Both the position numbers and the translations under genes were made by a program. A DNA stretch of 36,602 nt from Ignavibacteriota bacterium (lineage in GTDB: Bacteria; Bacteroidota; Ignavibacteria; Kapaibacteriales; UBA2268): NCBI GenBank assembly GCA_016219595.1, contig JACRLY010000057.1, positions 55,337 to 91,938 on the forward strand, written 5' to 3'. The notes below the pieces were generated by a model. It had not been told where the DNA came from and ran no database searches. It was given only the letters and a program-made list of their open reading frames with translations. This document shows, piece by piece, positions 32,699-36,602 of this stretch; positions within the stretch are counted from its first letter, which is position 1; each line of letters begins with the position of its first letter.

Positions 32699-35600
32699 AT
32701 GAAAAAAATTTTACTGTTAATGGCATTTCTACTGATGCCACTTTATCTGTTAGCTCAGACTGCTGATTTCGGGGATGCACCCGACAAATCACAGAGTGTT
32801 ACCTGGTGGGGCAGAACAGCTCAATTCCCTACCTTGCTTGGTTCAAATGGTCCCCGCCATACCAACGGTTCAAACAGCACTTACTGGATAGGGCGAAGAA
32901 TGTCACCGCATGTCAATAGCACTACGGTTGAAGTTAACGCTAATGTAATTAACAATGACTACGATGACGGACAGCCGTTTTTGTTTGTCTATCTCGTTGG
33001 CATACCCGCTCCTGCAGCGGCTTTCGTACCAATTACCACAAGCCCGGCTCACAATCCTAATCAAGACCTTTACATCAATGTCTGTATCGATGTTGATAAT
33101 GATTTGGATTTTGACGGCACACCCGATGTCAATTGGGTTGTACAAAACAAAAAAGTGAGAATGCCTGCAGATTCCACAATGGTATTTTCTCACGGATGGT
33201 TCGGATTCGGAAGCGATTTACTTTTGTTTCCGGTTTGGCTTAGAGTTACTGTTACAGACCAGCCGATATTGAGTGCCTGGGATGGCAGTGCTGCCGGACC
33301 CTGGGCATTTGGAGAGACTGAAGACTGGTGGTATGTGTTCGGCAGAGGAGGAGGTGGACGTGGTCCTAAAGGCGGCGGTGCCGGTGGTGGCGGCGGCGGC
33401 GGCGGAGGAGGAGGGGGTGGAAATCCTCCGGACGCTAAATGTGTACAGGTAATCTATCCTCCTGTAATTTATGTTCATTGTGATGAAGTGAAATGCTTTA
33501 AGGTGGGTGTAAGAAATTGTGGTTCCATTCCTGCTACCAATATAGATGTCGGTTTTACATTTGGTGGTGGAACTCCACTGGCTCAACCGCCGACTTATGT
33601 CCCGCCTCCTCAGCAAGATGGAAATATCACCTGGTATACTTTCTGTATCAAAGGGTGGCCCTGTGGTCCTAATGAAGGGCACCGCTGGGCTGTGTACGTG
33701 ATTCACGTGCATTTTGACCCCGATAATCATACATTCTGCCAGCAGGTGCAAGTTGATTTCAGGAATGACCAGGATGCTATCGGTGATGCAGCCTTCAATA
33801 GTTTCCTCGGTGCGAATCCTGTGGATTCCTCCGATTGTGGACCTTGGGAAGGTATTATTAATACTCCATTGCCTGTCAAACACCTTATCTCCTGGACTGG
33901 GCATTTCGAAGGAAGTAATATAAGATGGATTACAGGCACTCCTGTTTTATTTCCTATGCATCTACCGCCTTGGGCAACTTTTACCTCGACTACAGTTACA
34001 CCCGATACTCTGTTCTGGGAATTTGCGGGTACCCCAACCAATGCTGATTACGGCATGGATTCAGCCGTCTTCGAAGTCAGAAGTGATAATCCCTTAGATA
34101 TGATTGCATTTTCTCCGTGGAAAATGAGCTTCGAGATTTTCATTAAAAATATAACCGCTCCCCCGGAATTAACAACTGTATTAAATAATACAAAACTTAA
34201 TTTAGCAACATCGGATTCGATTGAAAAACTTATTCATGTAAATGACTCCGATATACAATTGGGAAGGAGGGATACCAGCTTCATTGACTATTACCTGTAT
34301 GATTTGAACGGAGATTCAATCTATTTCCCGTCGCCGGAACCTGTCTTTACAGATAGCGGAAACGGGAACGCATACCTGAAATGGAAACCCGGATTGAATG
34401 ATATTGGAGATTTCAGGCTGACTCTGCTTAGCTGGGATTATTATTATAATTTGGATTCAATTAATGCCGCTTTGGATGTCGTTATTCTGAAATCTAATTT
34501 CGATGCTTCTGTCAAAACAGGTGCAGCTCCACTGAATGTTCAGTTTTACGACAGCTCAAAAGTAGCCAACACATCCATCGAATCGTGGCTGTGGAATTTC
34601 GGTGACGGTGAAACAAGCACGGAACAAAATCCTTTGCATACATACAATAACTCAGGCACTTTCAATGTTACTCTGACTGTAGCCGATAATTCAATCAATA
34701 ACAAAGAGGAGAAACTTGGCTATGTTATAATTTCTGATGTATTATCCGTTAATTTCACTGCATCTTCAACAATAGGCAGAGTTCCTCATATTGTTATGTT
34801 TACTGATCTATCGACAGGTGGAGTTTCTTCCTGGAATTGGGATTACGGTGATGGGCAACTTTCTACAGACCAGAACCCGGCTCACACTTATAACAACTCA
34901 GGAACATACACGGTTTCTTTAACCGTATCGGATGGAACAAGTGAAATCACCGAAACCAAAGAGAACATGATAACTGTACTGGATTCTCTCAAACCGGATT
35001 TTTCCGCAAATCCCTTATCTGGTGATGCTCCGCTTGAAGTAACTTTCACTGACCTGTCCGCCGGAAGTATTACATCATGGCTCTGGGACTTCGGCGATGG
35101 ATTTGAATCATACGAACAAAATCCTGTCCATGTATATCAGAATTCCGGGACATTCACTGTCAGGTTAATTATATATGACCAGCTCGATTCAGTCAGCTCG
35201 ACTAAAGAGAATTACATCGTTGTTACTCAGTCTGCAGTATTGAATGCCGATTTTTCAGCAGAACCTATCGAAGGATATGTCCCATTGAGTGTGCAATTCA
35301 CAGACCTTACGACAGGCAATCCAATCGCATGGCTATGGTCATTCGGAGATGAATCGATAAGCCTGGAACAAAACCCGGTTCACCTTTATAATAATTCGGG
35401 CACCTACACTGTCGGACTGATTGTTTCGGACGGCATCGCATGGGATACACTGAACAAGCCTGAGTACATTATGGCTAATGAACCCGGCGTCGTTGGAGAA
35501 GACGATGCATCGGGAACAAGACTGACTAATTATCCGAATCCGTTTGGTCCCGGGACATCAATCCAATTCATTCTCGATGAACCGGGTGATGTAATAATAG

Positions 35601-35797
35601 AAATATTCGATATGTCAGGCAAACCCGTGAACACCTTTAAAACCGGCATCAGGAGTGAAGGGATTCATGTTGTCAACTGGGATGGACGTGATGAATCCGG
35701 CGGCAAAGTCCCTGACGGAATGTTCTATTGCAAACTGACTATCAGGAGAGGTTCATCCATCTATTCTGTAACAAGAAAGATGGTGCAGGTTAAATAA
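32699..35797 (+). CDS. Secreted GEVED/PKD-repeat protein with type IX sorting domain
   Basis: From ATG 32699 (AAGGCAGG upstream) the product has a signal peptide MKKILLLMAFLLMPLYLLAQ. Next comes a GEVED-like region (ADFGDAPDKS ... FGETEDWW), then a glycine run with thirteen Gly in a row, then Cys-rich beta domains. In the C-terminal half are four PKD-type domains, each with W-x-(F/Y)-G-D-x then QNPxHxYxNSGT(F/Y). The end is a sorting domain starting NYPNPFGPGTSIQF with DGRDESGGKVPDGMFYCKLT. Such proteins cross the outer membrane by the type IX system and are anchored at the surface. A frame extension to 32645 adds 18 residues and hides the signal peptide, so it is rejected. The gene is more GC-rich than its neighbours. 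No partner gene is evident; adhesion or matrix roles are possible. Confidence 0.9.
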   Translation: MKKILLLMAFLLMPLYLLAQTADFGDAPDKSQSVTWWGRTAQFPTLLGSNGPRHTNGSNSTYWIGRRMSPHVNSTTVEVNANVINNDYDDGQPFLFVYLVGIPAPAAAFVPITTSPAHNPNQDLYINVCIDVDNDLDFDGTPDVNWVVQNKKVRMPADSTMVFSHGWFGFGSDLLLFPVWLRVTVTDQPILSAWDGSAAGPWAFGETEDWWYVFGRGGGGRGPKGGGAGGGGGGGGGGGGGNPPDAKCVQVIYPPVIYVHCDEVKCFKVGVRNCGSIPATNIDVGFTFGGGTPLAQPPTYVPPPQQDGNITWYTFCIKGWPCGPNEGHRWAVYVIHVHFDPDNHTFCQQVQVDFRNDQDAIGDAAFNSFLGANPVDSSDCGPWEGIINTPLPVKHLISWTGHFEGSNIRWITGTPVLFPMHLPPWATFTSTTVTPDTLFWEFAGTPTNADYGMDSAVFEVRSDNPLDMIAFSPWKMSFEIFIKNITAPPELTTVLNNTKLNLATSDSIEKLIHVNDSDIQLGRRDTSFIDYYLYDLNGDSIYFPSPEPVFTDSGNGNAYLKWKPGLNDIGDFRLTLLSWDYYYNLDSINAALDVVILKSNFDASVKTGAAPLNVQFYDSSKVANTSIESWLWNFGDGETSTEQNPLHTYNNSGTFNVTLTVADNSINNKEEKLGYVIISDVLSVNFTASSTIGRVPHIVMFTDLSTGGVSSWNWDYGDGQLSTDQNPAHTYNNSGTYTVSLTVSDGTSEITETKENMITVLDSLKPDFSANPLSGDAPLEVTFTDLSAGSITSWLWDFGDGFESYEQNPVHVYQNSGTFTVRLIIYDQLDSVSSTKENYIVVTQSAVLNADFSAEPIEGYVPLSVQFTDLTTGNPIAWLWSFGDESISLEQNPVHLYNNSGTYTVGLIVSDGIAWDTLNKPEYIMANEPGVVGEDDASGTRLTNYPNPFGPGTSIQFILDEPGDVIIEIFDMSGKPVNTFKTGIRSEGIHVVNWDGRDESGGKVPDGMFYCKLTIRRGSSIYSVTRKMVQVK

Positions 35798-35816
35798 ATA
35801 AAACCTTATTCACATT

Positions 35817-35846
35817 AATCCCCTTTCCAACAGAAAGGGGATTTTT
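35817..35846 (+). terminator. Rho-independent terminator
   Basis: AATCCCCTTTC (35817-35827) pairs with GAAAGGGGATT (35833-35843) around CAACA, followed by a short T run. It lies 20 bases after the stop codon of the PKD protein gene. Confidence 0.85.
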
Positions 35847-35902
35847 ACGGCAATCTATCTGAATTAGAGTTATTTGTTTATATGACTATATTGATACAAT
35901 AA

Positions 35903-35922
35903 CCTCACACTTTAGTGTGAGG
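35903..35922. repeat. Palindrome CCTCACACT-TT-AGTGTGAGG
   Basis: A nine-base perfect stem with a two-base loop. A decayed copy, CCCCATACTTCAGTTTGTGG, follows about 50 bases later, and a shorter related hairpin (ACACT-TTT-AGTGT) lies at 32651-32663. It looks like a REP-type dispersed palindrome. Confidence 0.65.
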
Positions 35923-36065
35923 TGGCTCTATCGGAATTGTTATTTGTGTTATTGGTGTTTGATACATTAACCCCATACTTCAGTTTGTGGACAGCGAAAA
36001 TCCGTCAAATCGGTGTTCTATTCTGTGTCTCCGCGTCCCTCCCTTTCCGCCCCTGCCAGCACCCA

Positions 36066-36111
36066 ATCAGCGAAATCCGATTAATCCGTTTAATCCAAGT
36101 TCAGACAATTT
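36066..36111. repeat. 46-base dispersed repeat, copy 1
   Basis: It begins ATCAGCGAAATCCGATTAAT and ends in TTCAGACAATTT. The core GATTAATCCGTTTAATCC is shared by all three copies in the region. Confidence 0.85.
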
Positions 36112-36343
36112 GCCTCTTTGCATACACAAAATATACTCCCTCGCCATTGTCATCCTGAGCGAAGTCGAAGGAGGGATTCAGGGTGAGGGAATTAACCTTA
36201 TAAAAAAAATTCACCATCAACCTTAATAGAAAATAATTTCCCGCTAACCTCCAACCTTATTACTTTATTAAACAAAAATAAAGCTGAACGATTCTGTTCT
36301 GTTTTTTCTACTAAAGTTATGCGGATAAAATAAGGCTTTATAA

Positions 36344-36389
36344 ATCAGCGAAATCAGATTAATCCGTTTAATCCCAGTTCAGACATCTT
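36344..36389. repeat. 46-base dispersed repeat, copy 2
   Basis: It begins ATCAGCGAAATCAGATTAAT and ends in TTCAGACATCTT. It differs from copy 1 at only a few positions and is followed by the GTGTCCTTTGTGTTAAAA unit that also occurs upstream of hemB. Confidence 0.85.
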
Positions 36390-36439
36390 GCGTCCTCCGT
36401 GTCCTTTGTGTTAAAACTTGATTTTCTTCATAAAAAAAA

Positions 36440-36485
36440 ATCAACGAAATTCGATTAATCCGTTTAATCCAGGTTCAGACAATTT
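36440..36485. repeat. 46-base dispersed repeat, copy 3
   Basis: It begins ATCAACGAAATTCGATTAAT and ends in TTCAGACAATTT. It lies in the same orientation as copies 1 and 2. Confidence 0.85.
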
Positions 36486-36602
36486 TCATTATCAATTCTC
36501 AATTATCAATTTTCAATTATTTTTAAAATCCTTTTAAAACCGTTTTCTTGCTATATCATCCCACCCCTCTTAAATTGCCCCCCGTAATAAAAATTATTTC
36601 AA

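Larger units (their letters stand above)
35848..36602. other. Non-coding repeat-rich region
   Basis: No credible gene is present up to the window edge; short frames here are composed of repeats. Besides the items listed separately it contains CATCCTGAGCGAAGTCGAAG (36151-36170), a motif I have seen dispersed in many genomes, and low-complexity CAATTATCAATTTTCAATT-type sequence near 36490-36520. Confidence 0.75.

Noticed and set aside
35922-36226. Two overlapping short frames as genes
   Set aside because: They consist of dispersed repeats, have no start signal, and match no domain pattern.
35848-36602. CRISPR array from the regularly recurring 46-base repeat
   Set aside because: The three copies are unevenly spaced (about 230 and 50 bases apart), diverge from one another, and no cas gene is near.

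Overview
The window is AT-rich bacterial chromosome, most likely from the Bacteroidota/Ignavibacteriota branch of the FCB group. Four things suggest this: a secreted PKD protein with a type IX (Por) C-terminal sorting domain, a mitochondrial-type aconitase, mostly weak Shine-Dalgarno sites, and repeated TAnnTTTG-type -7 promoter motifs. Exact taxonomy cannot be fixed from the window.

Layout. (1) 1-4.4 kb: on the minus strand, the 5' part of a large exported protein, a membrane-anchored PD40 propeller/TPR protein with one CxxCH motif, and an anchored SGNH hydrolase; a tRNA-Ser(CGA) lies on the plus strand between the first two. (2) 4.5-8.2 kb: a plus-strand group resembling sxtJ-sxtK-sxtI (small membrane protein, 49-residue DUF5989-like peptide, NodU/CmcH-type O-carbamoyltransferase) followed by a SAM methyltransferase. 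With the divergent SGNH hydrolase it looks like a surface-glycan or small-molecule decoration module. (3) 8.2-8.6 kb: a small minus-strand alpha/beta-barrel-like protein. (4) 8.8-18.6 kb: a long plus-strand cluster that encodes the whole shikimate pathway in reaction order: DAHP synthase, aroB, aroD, an AroE-AroK fusion, aroA and aroC. It is headed by a two-domain Rid-fold protein resembling FkbO/Hyg5/XanB2 chorismatases, so chorismate may be drawn off to a hydroxybenzoate or related product. Two accessory insertions sit inside it: a Phd/RelE-type toxin-antitoxin pair that overlaps the start of aroE-aroK, and a four-helix-bundle (S23/IVP) gene flanked by inverted ATTCAGAATT-type repeats. A secreted phosphatase-like protein lacking the catalytic Arg and a GNAT acetyltransferase close the cluster.

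(5) 18.6-23.1 kb, minus strand: HD-domain protein, biotin carboxylase, biotin carrier protein, and a lipoprotein and a beta-barrel protein that look like two truncated genes joined by a deletion. (6) 23.2-29.5 kb, minus strand: aconitase, hemB, a RhuM fragment, a DUF1016 (YhcG) nuclease and hemL. HemL lacks about 40 N-terminal residues where the DUF1016 gene abuts it. (7) 29.8-32.4 kb, minus strand: Prx6-type peroxiredoxin, PerR-like regulator without the structural zinc cysteines, and miaB. (8) 32.7-36.6 kb: the GEVED/poly-Gly/PKD type IX cargo protein, then a terminator and about 750 bp of non-coding sequence full of short dispersed repeats.

The strongest candidates for something not well described are the chorismatase-headed shikimate cluster and the sxtIJK-like module. 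The hemL/DUF1016 junction is the clearest structural oddity. No CRISPR array, transposase, integrase or rRNA was seen.
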